Part shown: positions 36,384-45,510 of the stretch, in pieces
Position numbering within the stretch: the stretch's first letter is position 1
Layout: each line of letters starts with the position of its first letter
Source: JAUIIK01 sp041390865
GTDB taxonomy: Bacteria; Chloroflexota; Chloroflexia; Thermomicrobiales; CFX8
Assembly (NCBI GenBank): GCA_041390865.1
Contig: JAWKPC010000001.1
Span: 1-64,000, forward strand
Length of the DNA stretch: 64,000 nucleotides
Reading direction: 5' to 3'
Program-made: the position numbers and the translations under genes
Notes under the pieces: model-generated
Seen by the model: the letters and a program-made list of their open reading frames with translations, nothing else
Databases searched by the model: none
Told to the model about the DNA's origin: nothing

Positions 36384-38020
36384 TCAGCATCATTACGCCC
36401 GATACGATGCGGGCACGCGAACACGTCGTCATGGACGGAGGCGTCAGCGAAGCGCAACTCATCGAGCGCGCCGCCGGCGGTATTGCGGACTACCTGGACC
36501 GTACCGTTACGGCCTCGCCAGCCCGAGAAGCCCGGTCGGTTGTCGCCGTTGCCGGTCCGGGCAACAACGGCGTCGATGCTCTGCTCGCGGCCGCGCTGCT
36601 CAAGGATCGCGGATGGGACGCTTCGGCCAGGCTGGTCGTGAGAGAGGATCTTTCTGGCATGACAGCCGGAGGAGACAAGATCAGCAGCCTCGACCTCGTT
36701 GACGGCTTATCGAAAGTTGACGTAATCCTCGACGGGATTTTCGGGAACTCCGGACGCACGACACTTCCCGCCGCCGCCAGCGATGCCCTCGACGAGATGC
36801 GTGCTGCCGTCCAGGATTTTGCACCGCTGGTCGTGGCGATCGACTGCCCGACCGGCACGAACACGCTCACCGGTGAGGTCGCCGACGGCATTCTGCGAGC
36901 GGACATCACCCTCTGTATTTCGAATCCCAAGATCGGGATGCTGAAGGCCCCCGCCGTCGAGTTCCTCGGGGAACTGGTCGTAATCGACATCGGTATCGAC
37001 GATGACGACGTGGATCCAGAGGTCAACGCAAGGATGGTCAACCGTGGGGCTGTTCGGGAGCGGCTGAAAACACGATCAGCCCTCGCGCACAAGAGTCAGG
37101 TCGGAGGTCTCCTGATCGTCGGTGGAGCGCCGAACTATTACGGTGCTCCCCGGCTTGCCGGGGAAGCGGCGCTGCGCAGCGGCTGCGGATACGTCGGGCT
37201 GGCCGTCCCGCGCTCGATAGCCGGTGCGATCGCTTCCGCGGTACCCGAACTCATCTTCCATCCGACATCCGACTCCGACGGCCAGCGTTCCGCGTCGACC
37301 ATACGGAAGACATTGGCCGAAGGTCATCGCTATCAGGCCATCGTCATCGGACCGGGGCTCGGACGTGACGAAGTCGCATCGAATCTGCTGTCAGATCTTC
37401 TTGAGCCGGAGAAGGTTGAGAAAGACAAGCATTCCCCGGAACCGATCTTCGGTATTCCGCGCCGTCCGGAGGTCCCCGAAAAGGATACCGAAGCCGATAT
37501 CTCCTCCTTCCCGCTCGTCCTGGATGCCGATGCGCTGAACTGGCTCTCCGAACAGCCGGACTGGCCGGTGCGCCTGGGAGGCCGTGCGTGCGTCTTGACG
37601 CCGCATATCGGCGAAATGGCCCGGCTGCTCGGGACGGACACCGACGAAGTTGCCGATGATCCCTGGGAGATCGCCCGGAAATCGGCAGTCGAGTGGGGGC
37701 AGGTCGTCTTCCTCAAGGCACCTCTCAGCTGTGTCGCGACACCCGCCGGCGACGTGTTCATCGCACCGCGGCCGACGCCAGAACTTGCTACGCCCGGGAC
37801 GGGCGATGTGCTCTCAGGATTGATCGGAGCGTTCGTCGCCCAGGGTTACTCCGGCGAAGATGCCGCGATCATCGCCATGTATGTCGGCAGTCTGGCCGGG
37901 CGTATGGCACGGTTCGAGCTTGGCACGCGCTCCGTGATCGCTCGGGACGAAATCCATCGCATCCCGGTGGCCTTGCGCGACCTCGACAATCCGGCGTTTC
38001 AGCGGCTCGCGACGTCGTAG
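36380..38020 (+). CDS. nnrD: Bifunctional NAD(P)HX epimerase / ADP-dependent dehydratase
   Basis: NnrE/NnrD repair damaged NADHX and NADPHX. The N-terminal YjeF_N domain (about 1-215) has VAVAGPGNNGVDALLAA, altered from the usual GNNGGDG, and AIDCPTGTNTLTG in place of DxPSGxD. The C-terminal kinase-like dehydratase domain has GLGRDEVASNLL, VLDADALNWL and ATPGTGDVLSGLIGAFVAQG. A charged insert of about 35 residues (EKVEKDKHSPEP to DISSFP) precedes the DADALN motif. The start is GTG 36380. Its TAG stop overlaps the alr GTG by one base. Confidence 0.93.
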   Translation: MISIITPDTMRAREHVVMDGGVSEAQLIERAAGGIADYLDRTVTASPAREARSVVAVAGPGNNGVDALLAAALLKDRGWDASARLVVREDLSGMTAGGDKISSLDLVDGLSKVDVILDGIFGNSGRTTLPAAASDALDEMRAAVQDFAPLVVAIDCPTGTNTLTGEVADGILRADITLCISNPKIGMLKAPAVEFLGELVVIDIGIDDDDVDPEVNARMVNRGAVRERLKTRSALAHKSQVGGLLIVGGAPNYYGAPRLAGEAALRSGCGYVGLAVPRSIAGAIASAVPELIFHPTSDSDGQRSASTIRKTLAEGHRYQAIVIGPGLGRDEVASNLLSDLLEPEKVEKDKHSPEPIFGIPRRPEVPEKDTEADISSFPLVLDADALNWLSEQPDWPVRLGGRACVLTPHIGEMARLLGTDTDEVADDPWEIARKSAVEWGQVVFLKAPLSCVATPAGDVFIAPRPTPELATPGTGDVLSGLIGAFVAQGYSGEDAAIIAMYVGSLAGRMARFELGTRSVIARDEIHRIPVALRDLDNPAFQRLATS

Positions 38021-39228
38021 TGGGCTCGAACGACACGCGGGACAGGCTGGCGGAGATCCAGGCCGGAACTCACGCAGTCATCGATCTCGACCGCTACGCG
38101 TCGAACTTGAAGACGGTCGCCGAGCTGGCGGGACCGAACAGATCAGTCATGGCCGTCGTCAAGGCCAACGCCTACGGTCACGGGGCTCCGGCCTGCGCCA
38201 GAGCAGCCGTGGACGCCGGTTGCCGCTACCTTGGCGTTGCGCGCATCGACGAAGCGCTGGAGCTGCGTGGAAGCGGGATCACTGCACCGATTCTCGTTAT
38301 CGGTCCACCGAACATGGCGGAGATCGGGCTCGCGATTGAGAACGATATCGCGCTCACCGTTGCTACGGAAACCAGTGCCGCTCAGGTAATCGACCAGGCT
38401 GAGAGCCGAAATCGTCGGGCCATCGTGCACGTCAAGATAGACACCGGCCTTCACCGGTATGGCGCGCTGCCGGATCTTGCGGTCGCCATCGCTGGGCGGA
38501 TCGATAGCCATCCCGCCACGATGCTGGAAGGTCTCTACACCCACTTTTCCTCAGCCGATGAAGAAGAGCTAGAACCGACCGTCGAGCAGATCGAGCGATT
38601 TCAGGCGACCTATACGCGGATTCGCGAGCGCGGCATCGACCCGCAGTTGGTCCACATCGCCAATAGCGCGGCGACGATTACCGGACTCTTCCCCGATACC
38701 AATATGGTCCGGGCCGGCATCGTTAGCTACGGGCTCGATCCATCGAACGAAATCACGGCCCCGGCCGGATTCCGGCAAATCCTGACGCTGAAGACGGTGA
38801 TCACCCGGCGCTTCACCCTCGAAGCAGGGGAGAGCGTTTCCTACAATCGCACGTACACCGCCTCCGAGGACGAATCGGCCGCAGCCGTCCCGATCGGCTA
38901 TGCCGACGGCATCGAACGACACCTGTCCAATACCGGCTGGCTCATGCATGCTGACGGCCGATGCCCGATCATCGGGCGTGTTTGTATGGACCAATCGGTA
39001 ATCTCCGCGCCGGCAAGCGCGCATGAAGGCGATCCCGTGACGGTCATCAGTGACGGGAGCGATGGCGCGATGACGGTTGCGGTCGTCGGGGAAATCTGCG
39101 GCACGAACACCTATGAACCGGTCACGCGAATAGCGGCTCGCGTCCCGCGCCTGTACCTGCGCAATGGCGCACCCGTATCGTGGAGCGTGCCGATTCTCGG
39201 AGAATCCGGAACATTTCGCTCGACCTGA
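38020..39228 (+). CDS. alr: Alanine racemase
   Basis: Alr makes D-alanine for peptidoglycan. PLP lysine is residue 48 in VKANAYGHGA; the catalytic Tyr is in ESVSYNRTYTA, with GYADGIER and RVCMDQSVI in the C-terminal barrel. The frame is open far upstream inside nnrD, but the real start is GTG 38020, overlapping the nnrD TAG. The product is 402 residues. It ends the acpS-nnrE/D-alr run. Confidence 0.95.
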   Translation: MGSNDTRDRLAEIQAGTHAVIDLDRYASNLKTVAELAGPNRSVMAVVKANAYGHGAPACARAAVDAGCRYLGVARIDEALELRGSGITAPILVIGPPNMAEIGLAIENDIALTVATETSAAQVIDQAESRNRRAIVHVKIDTGLHRYGALPDLAVAIAGRIDSHPATMLEGLYTHFSSADEEELEPTVEQIERFQATYTRIRERGIDPQLVHIANSAATITGLFPDTNMVRAGIVSYGLDPSNEITAPAGFRQILTLKTVITRRFTLEAGESVSYNRTYTASEDESAAAVPIGYADGIERHLSNTGWLMHADGRCPIIGRVCMDQSVISAPASAHEGDPVTVISDGSDGAMTVAVVGEICGTNTYEPVTRIAARVPRLYLRNGAPVSWSVPILGESGTFRST

Positions 39229-39371
39229 ACTGGGAGGGCTGCGTTCGATTCAAGCGCTGGACAACGCGCCGCTAACCGGCGACGCGATCCAGCGATTCCG
39301 GCGAACTGTGCCCGACCACCGGCGACAGCGTTGATCACTTGAGACGACAGCATGGCGGCATGAAAGAAAGA

Positions 39372-39395
39372 ACGACGGCCCTAAAGAGCCGTCGT
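39372..39395 (-). terminator. Intrinsic terminator of the regulator gene
   Basis: An 8-bp stem ACGACGGC/GCCGTCGT with an eight-base loop. On the minus strand it is followed by TCTTTCTTTCA, so it serves the helix-turn-helix gene ending at 39428. It lies in the gap of about 200 bases after alr. Confidence 0.6.
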
Positions 39396-39427
39396 CATCA
39401 TTCATCATCGAGGATCAGGCGCGGCTA

Positions 39428-39949
39428 CTAGTCGTAGCTGGAACCCTGATCGATGAGCTGCTCAACATCTTCAAGAACCACAAAAGTACGTCCGGACATG
39501 TCATCTCGAACGTAGTCGAGGTGCTTCTCATCCATCCAGCGGTACACGGTCGGGCGCGTCACCTTCAACCGCATCGCGGCCTGCCCGATCGATACCAGCT
39601 CGGTGGGTTCGTACGCGCGATATTTCGCCATCGAAATCATGCGTCCCAACTCGGTCTCCCAGAATGACCGTGGGACCTGGTAATCCTCGGCCATCGGCGC
39701 CCAGAAGAGCAACTGCAGGACCGAGTCGATTCGTTCGTTTACCTGATCTCGCGGCTCTCGCAGGTCACCGCTCGCGAGCATGGCAAGGCGCTGGAGGTCA
39801 TTTCCGAGACGACCTTTTCGCAACTCCTCGATGTTAAGTGGGCGCTGAGCGCCGGGAAAAAGACTGGAAACCAGTCGATGATGAGCACTGTAAACGACCC
39901 TCAGGGCATCGTCGATTGTGCTCTGCCATTGCGACACTGTCGCCTCCAC
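39428..39949 (-). CDS. Excisionase/MerR-like helix-turn-helix DNA-binding protein
   Basis: The C-terminal third (about residues 115-173) has VSIGQAAMRLKVTRPTVYRWMDEKHL, a MerR/excisionase-type helix-turn-helix, followed by a winged end. The first 110 residues are helical (DDALRVVYSAHHRLVSSLF) and of unknown fold. GTG 39949 is chosen because AAGGAG lies six bases upstream; the longer open frame reaching 40444 is Pro/Arg-rich shadow and crosses into the ABC gene. The product is 173 residues. It is divergent from the ABC exporter operon and may regulate it or itself. Confidence 0.8.
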   Translation of the reverse strand: MEATVSQWQSTIDDALRVVYSAHHRLVSSLFPGAQRPLNIEELRKGRLGNDLQRLAMLASGDLREPRDQVNERIDSVLQLLFWAPMAEDYQVPRSFWETELGRMISMAKYRAYEPTELVSIGQAAMRLKVTRPTVYRWMDEKHLDYVRDDMSGRTFVVLEDVEQLIDQGSSYD

Positions 39950-40001
39950 GCCTGCTCCTTCCGCATGGCGAACCCCCTCTTCCCCCCTGTACGTATGATG
40001 T

Positions 40002-40030
40002 ATTGTAATCTCGACTGTACGTTCCGTCAA
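40002..40030 (-). promoter_or_regulatory. Promoter of the helix-turn-helix gene
   Basis: On the minus strand TTGACG (complement of 40025-40030) and TACAAT (complement of 40002-40007) are 17 bases apart. CTGTACGT words at 39987 and 40014 flank or lie within it and could be an operator. Confidence 0.65.
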
Positions 40031-40182
40031 GTCAGAGTGTGAAGTATAGGTACATTCGTACAATTTGAACGTCTGAGTTGTTCCTGCGCCTTTCGGGTTG
40101 CGCGTTCGTCTAGTCCCGGAGGCGCTATAGCCTGGCCAATTACGACATAGTACCCATGCAGACCGTACACGTTGAGGGGTAC

Positions 40183-40191
40183 TGTTATACT
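40183..40191 (+). promoter_or_regulatory. Extended -10 promoter before the ABC exporter
   Basis: TGTTATACT is an extended -10 box (TGN-TATACT) 36 bases ahead of the first ABC gene. No good -35 is seen. Confidence 0.45.
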
Positions 40192-40226
40192 CACCGGCCG
40201 TCGTCGGTAAACAAGGGGGTGGAGCC

Positions 40227-41978
40227 TTGCGCGTACTGTGGCGCATAGTTAAGTATCTCGGCAAATACAAAGGCACGCTGATCTTCGGATATGTGGCGCT
40301 GTTTATCGGCCTCGGTTCAATGCTGGCGGTGCCCCAGTTCATCCGATACGTAGTGGACGAGGGTATTGGCCAAGACAACAACTCGGTTGTCATCTGGGGT
40401 TCGCTCGCTATCATCGGTCTGGCAATCCTGACCGGCCTCTTCACCTATACACGTTCGTACATCTTCCAGGCGCTCGCGGAACGGGTCGCAACGGACCTGC
40501 GGGGTGAGTACTACCGCAAGCTTCAGCGGCTCAATTTCGCCTTCTACGATCGTTCGCAGACCGGCCAGCTCATGTCCAGAGGATCAGAGGACATCAACTC
40601 GATCCGTCGCTTCCTAATGTTCTCGATGCGGATGCTCGTCTACGGCACGGTGATGATGGTGGCAATCGTCGTCCTGTTGTTTCGCGCGGATCCGGGGCTG
40701 GCGACGATCAGCCTTGCGGTTCTTCCACTCTTGATCTTCACTGCCTACCGCTTCGGACGGGTTATCAGGCCGAGGTTCCTCGCGATCCAGTCACAGTTCG
40801 GCGAGATGTCGAGCGTGATGCAGGAAAATCTCTCGGGCACGCGCGTTGTGCGGGTCTTCGCCCAGGAGCAGCGGGAGATCGATCGCTTCGACGATTCGCT
40901 GACGACGCTCTATAACCGCCAGATCGACGCCGTTCGGGTCTGGTCGCGGTCCTATCCGGTCATGACATTCCTGAATGAGGTCGGGATTGCGTTTGTCCTC
41001 TGGTACGGAGGACGGGCGGTCCTCAACGGAGATATCTCGGTCGGCACGCTGGTGCAATTCAATCTCTATCTGGCGATGCTGGCGATGCCGGTGCGCACTC
41101 TTGGTTGGATCGTCAACTCGATGGCGCGAGCAATCGCTTCCGGCGACCGTATTTTCGAGATTATGGATACCGTGCCGGCGATTCGAACGCCGGAAAATCC
41201 AGTTCACCTCGGGACTCCAAAGGGCGTCGTAGCGTTCGAGGATGTTTCCTTCAGCTATCCCGGCACTGGCGTCGAAGTCCTTTCAAATATCAGCTTCGAG
41301 GCGCAGCCCGGGAAGATCATCGCACTATTCGGACCGACCGGCTCCGGCAAGTCGACGCTGACGTCGCTCATTCCGCGCTTTTACGATGCGGACTCCGGCC
41401 GGGTGACGATCGATGGCGTTGACGTCAGGGACGTCGACCTTGAGGAGCTTCGGGCGCTCGTGGCGTTCGTCCAGCAAGATGTGTTCCTGTTCGGCGGCAC
41501 GATCAAGGAAAACATCAAGTTCGGAAATTCGGATGCAACTGACGAGGAGATCGAGCGAGCGGCGCGAATCGCCGGGGCGCACGACTTCATCGTCGAACAG
41601 CCCAACGGCTACGACACGATCGTTGGCGAGCGCGGCGTCAGTCTCAGTGGCGGGCAAAAGCAGCGCGTCTCGATTGCGCGAGCGCTCTGCGCCGATCCAC
41701 GAATTCTCATCCTGGATGACGCGACTTCCAGCGTCGACACCGAGACGGAATACGCGATTCAGCAGGAGCTCCGGGGAGCGATGGGTAACCGGACGACGTT
41801 CGTCATCGCCCAGCGACTTCTGTCCCTCAAGGACGCAGACGAAATCCTGGTCCTGGATTCGGGACGCGTTGTCGAACGCGGAACTCACGATGAACTGGTT
41901 GCGCGCGGCGGACTCTATTCGCGCGTTTACGACCTACAGCTGCGTGATCAGGAGGAGGTGCTGCGGGTCGCCGACTAG
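40227..41978 (+). CDS. ABC exporter half-transporter with degenerate ATP site
   Basis: 583 residues: a six-helix transmembrane domain (about 15-320) and an ATPase domain. Walker A is GPTGSGKSTL (near residue 369), the Q loop QQDVFLFGG and the signature VSLSGGQKQR is intact. The Walker B end reads LILDDATSSVD with Asp in place of the catalytic Glu, and the H loop reads IAQRL with Gln in place of His. This subunit therefore supplies the degenerate site of a heterodimer with the next gene. The start is TTG 40227, with GGGGGTGGAG upstream. Confidence 0.92.
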   Translation: MRVLWRIVKYLGKYKGTLIFGYVALFIGLGSMLAVPQFIRYVVDEGIGQDNNSVVIWGSLAIIGLAILTGLFTYTRSYIFQALAERVATDLRGEYYRKLQRLNFAFYDRSQTGQLMSRGSEDINSIRRFLMFSMRMLVYGTVMMVAIVVLLFRADPGLATISLAVLPLLIFTAYRFGRVIRPRFLAIQSQFGEMSSVMQENLSGTRVVRVFAQEQREIDRFDDSLTTLYNRQIDAVRVWSRSYPVMTFLNEVGIAFVLWYGGRAVLNGDISVGTLVQFNLYLAMLAMPVRTLGWIVNSMARAIASGDRIFEIMDTVPAIRTPENPVHLGTPKGVVAFEDVSFSYPGTGVEVLSNISFEAQPGKIIALFGPTGSGKSTLTSLIPRFYDADSGRVTIDGVDVRDVDLEELRALVAFVQQDVFLFGGTIKENIKFGNSDATDEEIERAARIAGAHDFIVEQPNGYDTIVGERGVSLSGGQKQRVSIARALCADPRILILDDATSSVDTETEYAIQQELRGAMGNRTTFVIAQRLLSLKDADEILVLDSGRVVERGTHDELVARGGLYSRVYDLQLRDQEEVLRVAD

Positions 41979-41996
41979 CGGCTGCGCGGAAAACCT

Positions 41997-43811
41997 ATGG
42001 CAAGAAACGCTCTGCACCACGACGAAAAGCTCTATGGGCAAATCGACACACGGATTCTCCGCCGGTTCGGCGCACTCCTGAAGCCATACAAGTGGCTCAC
42101 GGCAGCGACGATTTCTCTGATGGCGCTGACGGCGTTCGGAGATCTTGCGCTACCGTATCTCTTCGGTCTCGCGATCGACGTCGTCAACCCGTCCGAAGAC
42201 CGCATTTTATTCGGGCGCACCGACGGCGACGCCCTCAATCTCCTCGGCGGTATATTCGCGGTCGTCGTCGTCCTCCGACTGTTTACCTACAACCGACAGC
42301 TTTTCTACACGTCGATGATCGGCCAGAAACTGGTCTTCGACCTCCGCAGCATGATGTTCAAGCACATCCAGCGATTAGGTATCCGATACGTCGATACGCG
42401 GGGTGTCGGACGGGTCATGTCGCGCCTTCAGAATGACGTGTCCGTCATCGACATGCTCTTCACCGAGGGGCTCATCCGTGTCGCGACCGACCTGATCCTC
42501 CTGGTCGGCATCATCGTCCTGATGCTGATCACAAACTGGAAGCTGGCGCTCGTGACCTTCGGCGTCATGCCGATCATGGTCGGGGTGATGATCATCTGGC
42601 GCAGATACGCCGTGGAAACATACCGTGAGGTCCAGCGACGCATCTCGATCGTCAACGGCAACCTGGCCGAGTCGATCAACGGCATTCGCGTCATCCAGTC
42701 GTTCGCTCACGAGAACGAGAGCACCGACGAGTTCGACCGCCTGAACCAGGCAAACCTTGACGCGAACGTCCGCGCCGCGCGCCTCTCGGCGATCCTCTTT
42801 CCAACGGTCATGTTCGTTGAAGCGCTCGCAACGGCACTCGTCATCTACTTCGGCGGGCGCTTCGTCCTCGGCGGCGGCTCGTTCACGATTGGTGAGCTCT
42901 TCATCTTTGTCGCCTACATCCAACGCTTCTACGAGCCGATTCGCGAGCTTGCGATGCGCTACAACATGGCCCAGCGCGCCATGGCTGCCGGCGAGCGTAT
43001 TTTCGAGGTTATGGACGCGGAAGTCGAGATCAAGGACAAGCCCGGAGCGAAGCCGATACCGCCGATTACCGGCAGCGTCGACTACAACAACGTTCGTTTC
43101 GGCTATGGAGACGAAGAAGTGCTCCACGGTGTCGATCTCCACATCACTCCCGGAGAGTCCGTCGCCTTCGTTGGAGAAACCGGTGCCGGCAAGTCGTCGA
43201 TGATCAATCTCCTGGCCCGTTTCTACGATGTCTGGGAGGGCTCGATCGAGATCGATGGCCACGATCTACGCGACGTCACCCAGGAATCGTTGAGATCCCA
43301 GCTCGGCGTCGTCCTCCAGGATGTCTATCTCTTCGGTGGCACCGTGGCCGACAACATTCGCTACGGTCGCCCGGACGCGTCGATGGAGCAGATCATGGAA
43401 GCTGCGAAGGCCGTCGGTGCGCATGAATTCATCATGAAGCTGCCCGAGGGATATGACTCGGAAGTTCACGAGCGCGGAAGCGTCTTGTCAGTAGGCCAGA
43501 GACAGTTGCTGTCGTTTGCGCGGGCCATGCTCGCCGATCCGAAGATCATCATCCTCGACGAAGCAACGTCAAGCGTCGATACCGAAACCGAGATTCTCAT
43601 CCAGGATGCTCTCCGCGTCCTGCTCGAAGGGCGGACAGCGTTCATGATCGCGCACCGGCTTTCGACGGTCACCGAAGCGAGCCGCGTTGTCGTTATGGAC
43701 GAGGGCCGAATTGTCGAAATGGGCACGCACGACGAGCTGATCACCTTGCGCGGCAAGTACTACGATCTCTATACGATGCAGTTCCGCGAGGACGAGATCG
43801 CGGCCGACTAG
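41997..43811 (+). CDS. ABC exporter half-transporter with catalytic ATP site
   Basis: 604 residues, the partner of the preceding gene 18 bases away. It has six membrane helices, Walker A GETGAGKSSM, Walker B IIILDEATSSVD with the catalytic Glu, and the H loop IAHRLSTV. The signature is LSVGQ instead of LSGGQ. Combined with its partner's intact signature, one ATP site is canonical and one degenerate, as in TM287/288- and BmrCD-type exporters. The substrate, a lipid, drug or peptide, is unknown. Confidence 0.92.
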   Translation: MARNALHHDEKLYGQIDTRILRRFGALLKPYKWLTAATISLMALTAFGDLALPYLFGLAIDVVNPSEDRILFGRTDGDALNLLGGIFAVVVVLRLFTYNRQLFYTSMIGQKLVFDLRSMMFKHIQRLGIRYVDTRGVGRVMSRLQNDVSVIDMLFTEGLIRVATDLILLVGIIVLMLITNWKLALVTFGVMPIMVGVMIIWRRYAVETYREVQRRISIVNGNLAESINGIRVIQSFAHENESTDEFDRLNQANLDANVRAARLSAILFPTVMFVEALATALVIYFGGRFVLGGGSFTIGELFIFVAYIQRFYEPIRELAMRYNMAQRAMAAGERIFEVMDAEVEIKDKPGAKPIPPITGSVDYNNVRFGYGDEEVLHGVDLHITPGESVAFVGETGAGKSSMINLLARFYDVWEGSIEIDGHDLRDVTQESLRSQLGVVLQDVYLFGGTVADNIRYGRPDASMEQIMEAAKAVGAHEFIMKLPEGYDSEVHERGSVLSVGQRQLLSFARAMLADPKIIILDEATSSVDTETEILIQDALRVLLEGRTAFMIAHRLSTVTEASRVVVMDEGRIVEMGTHDELITLRGKYYDLYTMQFREDEIAAD

Positions 43812-43930
43812 CCGGCAACCTACCGCGCTGCACCACCGGACTCCAGCAGTCCAACGACGGGACGTCCTTGACGTTCGACCTCCCCGGCACTAGGCTCGGT
43901 GCGAGCCAGTCACGGAGGAGGAGTAAGGCT

Positions 43931-44366
43931 GTGCCACGACGCATCGCCGTAAAGCCAGTCAGCGAGTTTCCGAATAACTCACGAGAGATCATCCAGGTCG
44001 GGCGACAATCAATCGGGGTGATCAACGTTGACGGAGAGTTCTTCGCGCTTCGCAACCACTGCCCGCACCAGGGCGCGCCGCTTTGTCTCGGCATGATCTC
44101 CGGCACCACCATCGCCGGCAAACCCTACGAGTACAACTACGGCCGGGAAAACGAGATCATCACCTGCCCGTGGCATGGCTGGGAATTCGAGATATCCACC
44201 GGTCAATCGGTATTCAACCCCCACCGCGTCCGAGTCCGGGCTACGAAGTCACTGTAGAGCGCCCACCGAAGGTGACCAGCAGGTCTGGTATGCCGATGAG
44301 GAAGATCCGACCGTCCCGACCTTCGACGTAACGGTCGAGGACGGCTGGGTCATCGTCCACGTCTAA
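43931..44366 (+). CDS. Rieske [2Fe-2S] protein (two frameshifts)
   Basis: A small ferredoxin-like Rieske domain protein of about 145 residues. The cluster ligands are in NHCPHQGAPLCLG and ITCPWHGWEFE. GTG 43931 is chosen because AGGAGGAG lies ahead of it at 43916-43923. Frame 2 runs to RVRVR near 44238; frame 1 then gives GYEVTVERPP, and frame 3 gives GDQQVWYADEED to the stop at 44366. One missing G in 44236-44240 and one missing base near 44265-44270 restore the gene. It is 31 bases before the amidohydrolase gene, probably the same operon. Confidence 0.85.
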
Positions 44367-44397
44367 CCGCAACCTCATAGAAATTGGAGCACACCGA

Positions 44398-45491
44398 GTG
44401 TCGACGAACGCGATTGAAACGATCATCGACTGCGACGTTCATCAACGGATCGCGAACATCAAGGACCTCTATCCATATCTGTCGGCGGCGAGAAAGCGCG
44501 ACATCGAGGCATTCGGCCTGCGCTTCCCGTCGCCCGGATATCTCAATGGCGGAGATCGCGGTTATCGGCACGATTCCTGGCCCAGTGACGGGGCGATGGT
44601 CGGTTCCGACCTTGATCTCATGCGGCAACAGCTGCTGGACGCCTATCCGATCGAGTACGCGATCCTGCTCGGCCAGGAGCTTCGGCCGTTGGGAACGTTG
44701 CCGGACATTGATTACGCCGCCGATCTGGCACGCGCCTACAACGAGTGGATGATCGAGCACTGGCTGGAGAAGGACGACCGTCTCCGGGGAGTGATTCTCA
44801 TCCCCACCCAATCTCCCGAGAAGTCAGCGGCTGAGATTCACCGGTACGCCGGGAGGGAAGATATCGTTGGCGTTCTTGTTGCGAACGGCAGCCGAAATCC
44901 CTATGGCCAGCGCTTCTACGATCCCATCTACGAGGCGTGCGCGGAGCACTCCTGCCCTTTGTCATCCACACCGGCAGTGAGGGCACCGGCATCAACGGAA
45001 CACCGACGCCGGTCGGCCATCCGTCGTACTACGTCGAGCACCGGCAATCCCGGCCGATGGGATACATGGCCCATATCGCGAGCATGGTCTTCGAGGGATT
45101 GTTCGAGCGCTACCCGGAGATGCAGGTCGTTTTCGTCGAGGGCGGATACACCTGGCTGCCGACCTATCTCTGGCGATTGGACGCGGACTGGAAGGGCCTC
45201 CGGAACCAGACGCCCTGGGTCAAGAAGGCCCCGAGCGAATACGTCCTCGAGCACTGCAAGTTCACGTCTCAGCCAATGGAGATGCCATCACCTCAGAACA
45301 AGCTCATGACGATCTTCGAGTGGGCCGACGCGGCAAACACGCTCATGTTCGCTTCGGATTATCCACACTGGGATTTCGACTCGCCGGAGCTCTCCCTCCC
45401 GAGGATGCCGGCCGATATGGCGGCGAACGTCTTCTCCGAAACCGCTCGCCAGGTGTTCGGACTGCCAGCCAGAGTTGCGGCGGCCGTCTAG
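44398..45491 (+). CDS. Amidohydrolase family 2 metal-dependent hydrolase (frameshift)
   Basis: TIM-barrel hydrolase or decarboxylase of the amidohydrolase-2 family. The opening TIIDCDVHQRIANIKDL is the metal-binding N-terminus, RGVILIPTQSPE and VIHTGSEGTGING are barrel strands, and FASDYPHWDFDSP is the C-terminal Asp motif. Frame 1 holds to CAEHS near 44950; frame 3 then continues LPFVIHTGSEG. One missing C at about 44950-44952 restores a protein of about 365 residues. The start is GTG 44398. The Rieske partner upstream suggests an aromatic or other ring-compound pathway; the substrate is unknown. Confidence 0.88.
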
Positions 45492-45510
45492 AGAGAACGG
45501 GGCACCGAAC

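Noticed and set aside
39950..40444. Long N-terminal extension of the helix-turn-helix gene
   Set aside because: The extension is Pro/Arg-rich, crosses the promoter region and enters the ABC gene; GTG 39949 has a good ribosome-binding site.
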